From an uncultured Chitinophagaceae bacterium (GTDB lineage Bacteria > Bacteroidota > Bacteroidia > Chitinophagales > Chitinophagaceae): DNA of 64,000 nucleotides. Positions 24,115 to 32,737 of this stretch are shown here, in pieces. The stretch lies in assembly GCA_937958995.1 (NCBI GenBank), contig CALGAP010000007.1:62001-126000 (forward strand), read 5' to 3'. Positions within the stretch are counted from its first letter, which is position 1, and the number at the start of each line of letters is the position of its first letter. A program made the translations under genes and the position numbers. The notes beneath the pieces are model-generated. The model was not told where the DNA came from, did not search any database, and saw only the letters and a list, made by a program, of their open reading frames with translations.

Positions 24115-25857
24115 TTATAAAGGACCTAGTTCATAAATAAGCGATTGCCAGGGCAGCAGCGTCAGTGTGCGATCTTTCATCTGTACCGACATTTCATTGT
24201 TTAATACCGGATCTTGTTCTTTTAACAGTAAAGGTTCGGGAACGGTATATTTCACGACAGTGTTTGAAAAATTCATCACCACAAACAAGCCATCCTTACC
24301 CAACACCCTGGTATAGGCAAATATTTTTGGATGTTCTTCGTCGTACAGCGTATAGTGTCCATACACCAATTCCGGCCGCTCTTTGCGCATATGCACCAGC
24401 ATTCGGAAATAGTTCAGCACAGAGTTTTTGTCTGCCTCCTGTGCCTGCTGGTTCACGTACACGTGATCAGGATTTATTTTTATCCACGGCGTGCCGGTGG
24501 TGAAACCTGCATTCGCACTACCATCCCATTGAAAGGGCGTGCGACTGTTGTCGCGCGCGCTGGTGCGCTGGTCTTCCAGGAAGCGCTGCACATTGCCCCT
24601 CCTGCTTTTTATATATTCATACATGCTGCGCGTCTCAATATCGCGGTAGTCATCTATGTTGTCGAATTTGATATTCACCATACCCAGCTCATCGCCATTG
24701 TAAAAGATGGGCGTGGCGCGCATGGTCAATAAAAACGTGATGAGTGTTTTTGCTGAAAGCATCCTGAACTCCGGCGCGTCATTACCAAATCGTGTTACCA
24801 TGCGCGGCTGATCGTGGTTACAGAGATATATAGTGCCCCAGCCTTCGGTTTCAAATACATGATCCCATTCGGTGTAAAGCTTTTTGAATTCAGGGAGCTT
24901 ATAGCCGCGTTTGTCGGGGCGTTTAAAACCCGATTTGGCATAACCCAGTCCCATACCCTCGAAATGATAAAGCATGTCGAGCTCCTCCCGGTCGGAGTGC
25001 ACAAACAGCAAAGCTTCGTTTTTGCTGGTGCCGGGACATTCGGCTATGGTGCAGCAATCGTAATGACTAAAAACTTCCTGGTTCATTTCGCGCAGGTAAT
25101 CGTGCAAATGCGGTCCGCGCGAATAGAAATAAGACCAGTCGCCGCGGTATTTTTCCCGCAGATCAGCGCGCGTCAGCACCGGCCATTCCGGGTCTTTCGA
25201 AATATAACTGATCGCATCCAGCCTGAATCCATCCACTCCCTTCTTCAACCAGAAATGCATCATTTCATGAATCCTCTTCCGTACTTCCGGGTTTTGCCAG
25301 TTCAGGTCGGGTTGTTTGCGGGAAAAATAATGCAGGTAGTACGAATCGGTTGTTTCATCGTATGCCCAGGCATCGCCTTTCGGATCGAAAAAACTGTACC
25401 GGTGCGGCGGCTTACCCTTCTCTGCGGGCCACCAGTGGTAAAAATCGCGGTATGGGTTATCGCGTGATTTACGCGACTCCACGAACCATTCATGCTCATC
25501 GCTGGTATGGTTTACCACCAGGTCCATCAGCAACCGGATACCGCGCTCGTGCATACCATGCAGCATGTCATCAAAATCATCCATGGTGCCGAACTCCTTC
25601 ATGATGGCTTCGTAGTTGCTGATATCATAACCGTTATCATCATTGGGAGAGGCATATACCGGGCTGAGCCATACGGTACCCACGCCCAGGCTTTTTATAT
25701 AATCCAGTTTTGAAATGATGCCTTTCAGATCGCCCACCCCATCTCCATCGCTGTCTTTAAAACTGCGTGGATAAACCTGGTACACGATCGTTTCTTTCCA
25801 CCACTTTCTTTCGGGCAGATCGGTTTGCACTTGGGCCAACAGTTCTTGCGTCTCCAT
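24115..25857 (-). CDS. GH13 alpha-glucosidase (oligo-1,6-glucosidase type)
   Basis: A 580-residue cytosolic enzyme opening with KWWKETIVYQVYPRSFKDSD, the lead of the oligo-1,6-glucosidase/alpha-glucosidase group. GH13 motifs are MDLVVNHTSD (region I), DGFRLDAISYI with Asp near 215 (region II), TIAECPG with Glu near 271 (region III) and LCNHDQPRM near 347 (region IV). A C-terminal beta domain follows. The Val in region II-adjacent DLVVNH fits the alpha-1,6/alpha-1,4 exo-glucosidases, but the exact substrate cannot be told. It is the first gene of the pair; the amylase follows 9 bases later. Confidence 0.85.
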   Translation of the reverse strand: METQELLAQVQTDLPERKWWKETIVYQVYPRSFKDSDGDGVGDLKGIISKLDYIKSLGVGTVWLSPVYASPNDDNGYDISNYEAIMKEFGTMDDFDDMLHGMHERGIRLLMDLVVNHTSDEHEWFVESRKSRDNPYRDFYHWWPAEKGKPPHRYSFFDPKGDAWAYDETTDSYYLHYFSRKQPDLNWQNPEVRKRIHEMMHFWLKKGVDGFRLDAISYISKDPEWPVLTRADLREKYRGDWSYFYSRGPHLHDYLREMNQEVFSHYDCCTIAECPGTSKNEALLFVHSDREELDMLYHFEGMGLGYAKSGFKRPDKRGYKLPEFKKLYTEWDHVFETEGWGTIYLCNHDQPRMVTRFGNDAPEFRMLSAKTLITFLLTMRATPIFYNGDELGMVNIKFDNIDDYRDIETRSMYEYIKSRRGNVQRFLEDQRTSARDNSRTPFQWDGSANAGFTTGTPWIKINPDHVYVNQQAQEADKNSVLNYFRMLVHMRKERPELVYGHYTLYDEEHPKIFAYTRVLGKDGLFVVMNFSNTVVKYTVPEPLLLKEQDPVLNNEMSVQMKDRTLTLLPWQSLIYELGPL

Positions 25858-26203
25858 ACAGTAAATCGATTGGAAAATTTTACCGGGAATAAAAATGCCC
25901 CGGATTGCTCCGGGGCGTGATATTTTTTTCTTATAAAAAGAAAAAGATATCGACTACCACTATTACTAAAAATACTATGCCAGCAGGGGCGCTGGCGGTT
26001 TAGAGTGTAGGGTGCAGTGGTGCGGTGTAGGTTTTCCAGGGGAAATTTTAAGTGGTGAAATATTTCCCCAATTTCGGGACGGCCAAGTCATAGTTGGCCT
26101 TCTTGTTACTGGACGCCCTCTCTATCCCAGGTCTGAATCTTACTACCCTACATCTACAGCATGGCACGTGGTTTTATCTCGTTATAGTTCAAAACTTAAC
26201 AGT
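25858..26203. other. Non-coding spacer between the GH13 pair and the small-protein genes
   Basis: I see no credible gene. The left part holds a strong hairpin at 25897-25916, and the rest is the divergent promoter region for the glucosidase (minus) and the 114-residue gene (plus). Confidence 0.5.
25891..25930. terminator. Terminator-like hairpin with T runs on both strands
   Basis: Arms GCCCCGG (25897-25903) and CCGGGGC (25910-25916) form a 7-bp stem. A T run follows on the plus strand (25923-25929), and an A run precedes it (25891-25895), so it can end transcription either way. It lies upstream of the glucosidase gene with no obvious transcript entering it from either side. Confidence 0.5.
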
Positions 26204-26548
26204 ATGCAAACAAAACCAGGAACAATGACTACGCTCAGCACGGTACTGAATAAACTGAAGAAGCAGGGCATGGATCATGAGTTTTTGATGACAAAAAATG
26301 GATTTACGCCGGGCAATGGGAAGTACTATGAGCCTGAAGAATTGGTCATCATTAAAACATACCGCTTTGAAGGTGAGTCGGATCCTGCGGATTCTTCTAT
26401 TATTTGCATCATCCAGACAAGGGATGGACTCACCGGCTATTCGATGGATGCTTATGGTGTGTACAGCACCGTGGATGATAACAGTTATGATGAATTCATC
26501 AAGAAAATTCCCGTGGAAGAACGCGAAGAGCAGGCCATTTTCCAATAA
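26204..26548 (+). CDS. Small cytosolic protein of unknown function
   Basis: A 114-residue protein. The frame is open further upstream, but ATG at 26204 begins the folded part (MTTLSTVLNKLKKQGMDHEF follows at residue 8). It is an alpha/beta sequence with a strand-rich middle (ELVIIKTYRFEGESDPADSS, IICIIQTRDGLTGYSMDAYG) and an acidic end. Such short proteins are common in Bacteroidota genomes, often near stress or repair genes. It lies 11 bases upstream of the next small gene, which in turn lies 5 bases before ligD, so all three are probably one operon. Confidence 0.65.
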   Translation: MQTKPGTMTTLSTVLNKLKKQGMDHEFLMTKNGFTPGNGKYYEPEELVIIKTYRFEGESDPADSSIICIIQTRDGLTGYSMDAYGVYSTVDDNSYDEFIKKIPVEEREEQAIFQ

Positions 26549-26559
26549 AAACTCTTGTT

Positions 26560-26817
26560 ATGGAAGAACTGCAGGTAAAGACTGTCGAGATTGATCTCGA
26601 CAACAAGAAATTGCATTGCACCTTGAAAGAACGCGATTACGGCGACTATATAGTGTACGATGTATTTGATAAGGAAAAATACCTCTTCACACTATCGAAG
26701 AACGGCGATGTGCTTTTCAAGGAAAGGGAAATGACCGGCGACCACGAGATCATGGATCCGCGGCAATTGAATGAAGTGGTTGAACAGTTGCGGCAAAAGA
26801 TGGGCGATATCAACTAA
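26560..26817 (+). CDS. 85-residue protein upstream of ligD, unknown function
   Basis: A small, acidic, beta-rich protein (VKTVEIDLDNKKLHCTLKER, YDVFDKEKYLFTLSKNGD) with a short helix at the end (LNEVVEQLRQKMG). I do not recognise a family. It starts 11 bases after one small gene and ends 5 bases before ligD, so it is very likely co-transcribed with the DNA end-joining gene. Whether it works with LigD is not shown. Confidence 0.65.
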   Translation: MEELQVKTVEIDLDNKKLHCTLKERDYGDYIVYDVFDKEKYLFTLSKNGDVLFKEREMTGDHEIMDPRQLNEVVEQLRQKMGDIN

Positions 26818-26822
26818 GCACA

Positions 26823-29606
26823 ATGGCACTAACCGAGTACAAGAAAAAACGTTCGTTCAGGAAAACGCCCGAACCAAGCGGCAAAAAGAAAGCCTCCAAT
26901 GGCGCGCTCCATTTCGTGGTACAGAAACATGCGGCCAGTCGCCTGCATTACGACTTCAGGCTGGAGATGCAAGGTGTGTTGAAATCGTGGGCCGTGCCCA
27001 AGGGACCATCTCTCAATCCCGATGATAAACGCCTGGCTATGATGGTGGAAGATCATCCCTACGACTATAAGGATTTTGAAGGCATCATACCCGCCGGCAA
27101 CTACGGCGCTGGCACGGTGATAGTGTGGGACGAAGGCACGTATGAACCCTACGTGGAAGTGGATGGCGACTTGAAGAAGCAGGAAAAAGAGCTACTGAAG
27201 GAACTGCATAAAGGTGATTTGAAAATTATTTTACACGGGCAAAAACTGAAAGGCGCGTACGCGCTGGTGCATATAAAAGGACGCGAGGAAAATGCGTGGT
27301 TGCTGATCAAGAAGAAGGATAAGTTCGCAAAAACAACGGATGTCACTAAAAAAGATAAATCGGTGCAGTCGGGTATGAAGCTGGAACAAGTGGCGAAGGA
27401 AAGCACTAACGAATGGCAGAGTAACAGGAAGAGTTCGGCAAAAAAAGGCACCCGCGCTAAAATTCCTAAGGGTATCACGCCGATGCTCGCCACTCTTACC
27501 GACAAAGCCTTCGATGATGATGACTGGTTGTATGAAATAAAATGGGATGGCTACCGCGCGCTCGCATTTGTTGAGAAAGGAAAAGTGAATTTGCTTTCGC
27601 GCAACAATCTTTCCTTCAATCAAAAGTTCAGGCCTGTTGCGGATGCACTGAAGGAGTTGAATATGGACGTAGTGCTGGACGGTGAAATTGTTTCGGTGGA
27701 CAAGGAGGGTAAAGGAGATTTTCAGTTGCTGCAACAATACCAGAAAACCGGGGTTGGTCAATTAGTCTACTATATCTTCGACATAATCTGGCTGAATGGT
27801 AAAGACCTCACTGAATTGCCGCTAACCGAACGAAAAGAAATACTGCAGCAAATTATTCCCGAAAGCGATATTCTTCGCTACAGCGACCACCTGCGGGGAC
27901 AGGGAACTGCATTTTATGATGAAGCCGAACGGCAGGGATTGGAAGGTATTATGGCTAAGAAAGCCGACAGCACTTATCATCCCGGCCTTCGCACAAAGCA
28001 GTGGCTGAAGGTCAAAGCGCACCGCCAGCAGGAAGCAATCATCTGTGGTTTTACAGAGCCGCGCCGGTCGCGGAAATATTTCGGAGCTTTGGTGCTGGGT
28101 GTGTATGAAGATGGTAAGTTGAAGTATGCCGGTCATACCGGCACTGGCTTTACGGAAAAACTGCAGGCGGATCTCTATAAGAAGATGAAGCCGCTGATTG
28201 TGAAACAACATCCTTTCGATACAAAGCCAAAGACCAACATGCCCTGCACCTGGATAAAACCTAAGCTGGTATGCGAGATAAAATTTGGTGAATGGACACA
28301 GGAAAACGTAATGCGCATCCCGGTATTTCTCGGTCTGTGTGAAGATAAAAAACCAAGCGAAGTGAAAAGAGAAAAAGCAGTCCCGCTGACAAAAACGGGC
28401 GCCAGGAGCGCGAAGAAAACCGCGGGCGCGGCGGGGAAAAAGCGTGTAAGGGCCGTGAAAAAGAAGAGCACAGGAAAGAAGAGCGCAAAACCAAAATCGG
28501 GGAAAAAGGCTGCCAGCAAGACGGCGCGAAAGGCGGGGGCGAAAAGCAGAAGTGTGACGAAGGTGGCGCGCAAAGCAAAGGGCACCACGCAAAATAATGC
28601 GAAAGAAAAAGCGCGTAAAGGGGCAAAGGCGCCCAGTAATCTTCGCGCTTTTGCGCCTTTGCGCGAAAATTTTCTCGATCCCGACGCAAAGAATCAAAAG
28701 ATAACTGTAAACGACAAAGAACTCAGCTTTACCAACCTCAACAAAATCTACTGGCCGAAAGAGAAAATCATGAAGCGCGACCTGATCACCTATTATCATA
28801 TGGTGGCGCCCTATATTCTCCCCTACCTGGAAGATCGTCCGCAATCGCTCAATCGCAATCCCGATGGCATCAGCAAGCCAGGCTTTTACCAGAAAGATGT
28901 AACCGGAAAAGCGCCTGATTGGGCGGTGACATATCCTTATGTCAGTGAAACGGAAGGGAAGAAAAGACAATACTTTGTTTGCACCGACGAGGCCAGTTTG
29001 TTGTACCTGGCCAATCTCGGTTGCATTGAGATTAATCCGTGGCTCAGTACCATTCATCATCCCGACAATCCCGACTGGTGTGTGATCGATCTCGATCCGG
29101 GCAAGATCTCATTCGACAAAGTGATTGAAGCAGCTTTGGTGGTAAAACAAGTGGCGGATGAACTCGGTATGAAAAGCTATTGCAAGACATCGGGATCTAC
29201 CGGTCTGCATATTTATATACCCCTCGGGGCAAAATACAGCTACGATCAATCGCGCCAGCTGGCAGAACTGGTGGTGACGCAGGTACATCATGAAATTCCT
29301 TCGTTCACGAGTCTTGAAAGAAGTCCGGCGAAACGCAAGACCAGGATTTACCTCGATTACCTGCAAAATCGCACCGTACAAACAGTGGCCGCGCCTTATT
29401 CGGTTCGCCCCAAACCCGGGGCCACGGTATCCACTCCGTTGCATTGGGATGAAGTAAAGAAAGGACTATCCATCCAGGATTTCAACATCTTCAACATTCA
29501 CGACCGCCTGAAAGAAGTGGGCGATATCTGGAAACCCGTGATGGGCGCGGGGATCGACCTGGAAAAAGTATTATCAAAACTCAGTAAGATGGTGCCGCAG
29601 GATTAA
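26823..29606 (+). CDS. ligD: Multidomain DNA ligase D for non-homologous end joining
   Basis: A 927-residue enzyme with three domains. A 3'-phosphoesterase domain spans about 25-165 (ALHFVVQKHAASRLHYDFRL, NYGAGTVIVWDEG). An ATP-dependent ligase spans about 215-505, with the adenylation motif YEIKWDGYR (Lys near 239) and EGIMAKKAD. A polymerase/primase domain spans about 635-920 (YWPKEKIMKRDLITYYHMVA, DPGKISFDKV). The linker (about 515-630) is very long and rich in Lys, Ala and Ser, like a histone tail, and it contains a REP-like palindrome at 28612-28665. LigD seals double-strand breaks held by Ku, which is encoded about 600 bases downstream on the other strand. Domain order is phosphoesterase-ligase-polymerase. 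Confidence 0.92.
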   Translation: MALTEYKKKRSFRKTPEPSGKKKASNGALHFVVQKHAASRLHYDFRLEMQGVLKSWAVPKGPSLNPDDKRLAMMVEDHPYDYKDFEGIIPAGNYGAGTVIVWDEGTYEPYVEVDGDLKKQEKELLKELHKGDLKIILHGQKLKGAYALVHIKGREENAWLLIKKKDKFAKTTDVTKKDKSVQSGMKLEQVAKESTNEWQSNRKSSAKKGTRAKIPKGITPMLATLTDKAFDDDDWLYEIKWDGYRALAFVEKGKVNLLSRNNLSFNQKFRPVADALKELNMDVVLDGEIVSVDKEGKGDFQLLQQYQKTGVGQLVYYIFDIIWLNGKDLTELPLTERKEILQQIIPESDILRYSDHLRGQGTAFYDEAERQGLEGIMAKKADSTYHPGLRTKQWLKVKAHRQQEAIICGFTEPRRSRKYFGALVLGVYEDGKLKYAGHTGTGFTEKLQADLYKKMKPLIVKQHPFDTKPKTNMPCTWIKPKLVCEIKFGEWTQENVMRIPVFLGLCEDKKPSEVKREKAVPLTKTGARSAKKTAGAAGKKRVRAVKKKSTGKKSAKPKSGKKAASKTARKAGAKSRSVTKVARKAKGTTQNNAKEKARKGAKAPSNLRAFAPLRENFLDPDAKNQKITVNDKELSFTNLNKIYWPKEKIMKRDLITYYHMVAPYILPYLEDRPQSLNRNPDGISKPGFYQKDVTGKAPDWAVTYPYVSETEGKKRQYFVCTDEASLLYLANLGCIEINPWLSTIHHPDNPDWCVIDLDPGKISFDKVIEAALVVKQVADELGMKSYCKTSGSTGLHIYIPLGAKYSYDQSRQLAELVVTQVHHEIPSFTSLERSPAKRKTRIYLDYLQNRTVQTVAAPYSVRPKPGATVSTPLHWDEVKKGLSIQDFNIFNIHDRLKEVGDIWKPVMGAGIDLEKVLSKLSKMVPQD
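28612..28665. repeat. REP-like palindrome inside the ligD coding sequence
   Basis: Arms 28612-28632 and 28645-28665 match as complements at 18 of 21 positions around a 12-base loop. The pattern GCGCCTTTGCGCG resembles extragenic palindromes of Bacteroidota. Here it is translated in frame as part of the linker (RKGAKAPSNLRAFAPLREN). Confidence 0.6.
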
Positions 29607-30079
29607 AACCTGCGGCCAAAAGGCTTGGGCGTGCTTCCCAGTTCGCGGATCTTTTTTACGGTGGATAAGGAACTTTGCAGTCCCCGCCATTGACCTTCCA
29701 GCAATTCACGCATTTCAGGGCGCAGCGGATTCTCCAATGCTTTTTCATACAGGTCAACCATCAGCGTCTCCCCGGCTTCGCAACTATCGAGTAAGGTTTC
29801 GCGGTTGGTTCCTGTAAAATAACCTGTATCGCTTTTCCACCTCGAATACAATTCACCAGGTGCCGGCTGTGTGCCGCCATTCTTTGCCAGCAGTTTTTCC
29901 AGTTGCAATTTCAGCATATAGCTGTTCTGCCGGCTCTGGTTGGCCAGCAACGCAAAGGTGGTCCTGAGTTCCACATCATAAAGGTGATTCTGAAGAGAGG
30001 CCTCCTCATAAGCCCTGGCCCTTTCGAGATTGATAGTTGCCAGGTCGTGCAGTAGTTCAATAAGGTTTAATGTCTCCAT
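29603..30079 (-). CDS. DUF2383/PA2169-like four-helix-bundle protein
   Basis: A 158-residue all-helical protein (LIELLHDLATINLERARAYE, ELRTTFALLANQSRQNSYML) of the length and helix spacing of the DUF2383 group. Members are ferritin-like bundles without a clear metal site and are often stress-induced. It lies tail-to-tail with ligD (the stops overlap by one base) and upstream of the Ku gene on the same strand. The position between LigD and Ku may reflect shared stress regulation rather than a direct role in repair. Confidence 0.65.
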   Translation of the reverse strand: METLNLIELLHDLATINLERARAYEEASLQNHLYDVELRTTFALLANQSRQNSYMLKLQLEKLLAKNGGTQPAPGELYSRWKSDTGYFTGTNRETLLDSCEAGETLMVDLYEKALENPLRPEMRELLEGQWRGLQSSLSTVKKIRELGSTPKPFGRRF

Positions 30080-30195
30080 AATGACCGGGATTAAAGATTG
30101 AAGATTGAACAGGGAAGTTCAAATTTGAAGTTCGAAGTTACTATATATATCCTTCAAAATTCCTGGTTCAAATTCCCTGTTCTGTCTTCAGTCTT
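30080..30195. repeat. Intergenic palindrome of the TTGAATTTGAA family
   Basis: Left part (about 30096-30136) contains GATTGAACAGGGAA and TTCAAATTTGAA; right part (about 30152-30196) contains TTCAAATTCCCTGTTC. They pair over most of their length as an imperfect hairpin between the DUF2383-like gene and the Ku gene. Similar repeats occur near 39.1, 40.5, 56.1 and 59.2 kb. Confidence 0.55.
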
Positions 30196-31014
30196 CTACG
30201 AGGCTTTCTTGCGGCGTGTGCCAGAAGAGCGGCTGGTTGTTCTCTTGCCGTTTTCTTTTTTGTCAAGACTTGCTTTCAGCTGACTCATCAGGTCGCGGCT
30301 GCGACTATGCACCACGCGCAGCTTAGGTGTAGCGACGCGTTTGCCTTTGGCTTTCTTCTCAATCAGTTTCATCAGCTCGTCGGAATACGTGTCTTTATAC
30401 GATTTGATATCAAATTTTTCAGAAAGCTGGTTGATGAGGGCAATAGCCATTTTCAGCTCCTGTGGCTTGCTGGCCTTTACGTCTACGTCTATGTCTTTCG
30501 GATTACGGATTTCCTGGGCAAAACGAATCTTGTTAAGGATCAGCAGGTCGCCTTTGGGAATGATCACACCAAGGCTTTCGCGGTTCCTGAGCACATAGGT
30601 ACCCAGACCTACCTTGCCGGTCTTAACCAGGGCGTCGCGCAACAGGTTATAGGCTTTCATGCCTTGTTTTTCGGGCGCCAGGTAATATGGCATTTCAAAC
30701 AGCACGGGATCAATTTCCGATTCTTCCACGAAATCGGTGATCTCTATCAGTTTATTTTTCTCGGGACGCACTTTGGCGAAATCATCTTCCTCGAGCACTA
30801 CGTATTTGTCATCGAATTTATATCCGCGCACGATATTTTCCCAGGCCACTTCTTTGCCGGTGTTTTCGTTTACGCGCTTATAGCGAATGTTGGAATGGTC
30901 TTTCTTGTCGAGCATGTCGAGGTCGAGCTCACTGCCCTGTACGGCGCTGAATATTTTTACGGGAATATTCACGAGGCCGAAAGCGAGGGCCCCGCTCCAG
31001 ATAGCACGTGCCAT
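30196..31014 (-). CDS. ku: Ku DNA-end-binding protein
   Basis: A 272-residue protein. I chose the ATG at 31014 because MARAIWSGALAFGLVNIPVK is the standard bacterial Ku start; the frame's upstream extension has no Ku pattern. Ku core motifs include RYKRVNENTGKEVAWENIV and the central FVEESEIDPVLFEMPYYLAP. The last 20 residues form a basic tail (GKRTTSRSSGTRRKKAS) of the type that binds DNA and LigD. Ku rings hold broken ends for LigD, whose gene is nearby in the opposite direction. Confidence 0.92.
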   Translation of the reverse strand: MARAIWSGALAFGLVNIPVKIFSAVQGSELDLDMLDKKDHSNIRYKRVNENTGKEVAWENIVRGYKFDDKYVVLEEDDFAKVRPEKNKLIEITDFVEESEIDPVLFEMPYYLAPEKQGMKAYNLLRDALVKTGKVGLGTYVLRNRESLGVIIPKGDLLILNKIRFAQEIRNPKDIDVDVKASKPQELKMAIALINQLSEKFDIKSYKDTYSDELMKLIEKKAKGKRVATPKLRVVHSRSRDLMSQLKASLDKKENGKRTTSRSSGTRRKKAS

Positions 31015-31266
31015 AGTGGTTTGTTTATTATTGAAGCAAAAACTTTTATGCCAGCGGCGAAAGATGGAGATGTAAGAGCGCGGGGAAAAAATTGGACAAA
31101 TTGGGAAATAGTTTTTCGCCGGGCGAACCATTCAGCTTACCTCTAAAAAATTACAATTCACACCGCGCGCAGTACTGCCGATGCATTTTCATTAAATAAA
31201 AACTAGGGAAATAAGTTTTAAGAACAGAACGGAAGATTTCGGTAACCGTTTGTACGTTTGGGTCAG

Positions 31267-31299
31267 AAGGTCCTGCCTCACCAACAGGACCTTTCTTTT
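31267..31299 (+). terminator. Terminator-like hairpin facing the XRE gene
   Basis: Arms AAGGTCCTG (31267-31275) and CAGGACCTT (31285-31293) are perfect, followed by TCTTTTA. On the plus strand this is a good terminator, but no plus-strand gene precedes it in the 250 bases upstream, so either a small RNA or a bidirectional role for the XRE gene is possible. Confidence 0.55.
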
Positions 31300-31543
31300 A
31301 TTCTTTGTCTTTTGGTTTAATATAATCAAGCAATTCGGAAGGAAACACTTTCAATGCTTCTGCTAACTGCAAAAAGGTAAGGAGTGTAATATTGGTCTCA
31401 CCGCGTTCGATCTTACCGATATCGCTGTAGTCAATATTACATTCGTAGGACAGGCTGCGGAGGCTGTAGCCTTTACTTTCCCTGATCCTTTTCAAGTTTT
31501 TCCCAAACTCTTTTAAGCGTTCTTTATCTTCTCCGCTTTTCAT
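31298..31543 (-). CDS. XRE-family helix-turn-helix regulator
   Basis: An 81-residue protein whose residues 8-65 form the lambda-Cro/XRE HTH domain (FGKNLKRIRESKGYSLRSLS, YSDIGKIERGETNITLLTFL, LAEALKVFPSELL). It has no effector domain, so it is a small stand-alone repressor, typical of self-regulating switches in mobile or stress-related loci. There is no clear partner in the same direction; the Ku gene is downstream and a sigma-factor remnant lies upstream on the other strand. Confidence 0.8.
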   Translation of the reverse strand: MKSGEDKERLKEFGKNLKRIRESKGYSLRSLSYECNIDYSDIGKIERGETNITLLTFLQLAEALKVFPSELLDYIKPKDKE

Positions 31544-31772
31544 TGCTTAAGTATCAATAACGGGGTAATATCCTCGAAAACCATCTAAATTTTGTGGGGC
31601 CACTGCCCTACTGACATTTTTTTTAATTAATTGCGATAGTATCCGTTTAGCACAGATGCCATTAAACATCAAACATAACGGTTATGCTTGTCCCTTTTTC
31701 CTGCTGTTAACCTGCATTTGCCAGTAGAGGCACACCTTTAATTCTGCTGCCCACCCTAAAATCATACGCGCT

Positions 31773-31985
31773 ATGCAGCACTTTTCATCTTCCTGTTCCA
31801 TTAAGCGGGTCTTTAAAAAATTTCATCCAAAGCTGGTCCGCTTTGCCTATCGCCTCGTGCGCGACCATCACGCCGCCGAAGATATCGTAAGCGATGTATT
31901 CTGTGCCAATCCCGCGGGTGAGCCACCGATTCGGTCCCCAACCTCCTCTCCCTCAAGCTCTTACTTTCCCAAACTCCCATATTAA
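31773..31985 (+). pseudogene. Degenerate N-terminus of an ECF sigma factor
   Basis: Residues 12-44 (RVFKKFHPKLVRFAYRLVRD, HHAAEDIVSDVF) read as region 2 of an ECF sigma factor. After VF the frame turns into low-complexity Pro/Ser residues and stops at 31985, with no region 2.4 or region 4 in any frame nearby. A full factor is about 180-200 residues, so this is a decayed copy. The sequence beyond it (to about 32240) holds no gene. Confidence 0.65.
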
Positions 31986-32252
31986 AAGCATCTCCGCCTA
32001 AAACATTGACTCTCAATGCCCTCACGTTAACAAAGCACAAAATTTTCGGCGGGTGCCGTGCCGGACAAGCCCATGTTATTATTTATCCTAAATTTGGCCT
32101 GTCCGATACCTCGTGTGAAACCAACCCACGCCTTTTGTTGTAGTTATTACTACCCAACCATTAAATTCAGGCATTACTACTGCCCATTAGTTCGCTGCTT
32201 GCAACCTGTTGATTCTTCTTTTTTAAAAAACTTTTAAACGGTGGAGGAACGT

Positions 32253-32519
32253 ATGTATTCGTATGCTTTGTTAGAGCCCGGCTGTCATTACCTGATACAG
32301 GAAAAAGAAGAAGACCCTGTAACACTCATCAAAATCACGGTGGAAACAGATCAATGCCTGTATGTTACCCGTTACGATGAAGGCCCCGTCCTTGAATGGA
32401 AAAAGAAAAACGCTCCTATTCACGATATCCTGGAACTCTTAAGCGATGACAAAGTGAAAGAATGGGAATCGGTATATAATGATAACCAGGATGCGTACTA
32501 TGGAGAGGATGATGATTAG
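32253..32519 (+). CDS. Small acidic protein of unknown function
   Basis: An 88-residue protein. A GTG at 32241 is possible, but ATG at 32253 has a GGAGG box 6-10 bases upstream, an unusually strong ribosome site for this genome, so I prefer it. The sequence is beta-rich in the middle (YLIQEKEEDPVTLIKITVET) and very acidic at the end (DNQDAYYGEDDD). I do not recognise the family. A CCCGAAAC palindrome starts directly after the stop and may end the transcript. Confidence 0.6.
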   Translation: MYSYALLEPGCHYLIQEKEEDPVTLIKITVETDQCLYVTRYDEGPVLEWKKKNAPIHDILELLSDDKVKEWESVYNDNQDAYYGEDDD

Positions 32520-32523
32520 CGAG

Positions 32524-32599
32524 GTTTCGGGTTTCGGGCCGGGGGTTGCTGCCGCGCTATATGATCGCCAATCAATCCAAAGAACCCGAAACCCGAAAC
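32524..32599. repeat. Palindrome of the CCCGAAACCCGAAAC family
   Basis: Arms 32524-32538 (GTTTCGGGTTTCGGG) and 32585-32599 are perfect 15-bp complements with a 46-base loop. Related copies are at 34548-34562 (single arm) and 55004-55117 (double). Confidence 0.75.
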
Positions 32600-32737
32600 T
32601 CTGCTCCGTACACCCTGCACCACCGCTGAACTTCCCCCAGTTTTCGTTATATTCGTTTCGTTTCCCCGGTTAAGTTTTAACACTTGCCATAAACGGATTA
32701 GGCTCAATTTTACGTTCAGTGGTTAATTTGTCGTGCT

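Noticed and set aside
24814..25467. 217-codon plus-strand frame opposite the alpha-glucosidase
   Set aside because: Antisense to conserved GH13 motifs and without any recognisable domain.
27822..29060. A 412-codon minus-strand frame opposite ligD
   Set aside because: It is the reverse complement of conserved ligase and polymerase domains and the Lys-rich linker. The composition is that of an antisense shadow, with no signal or motif.
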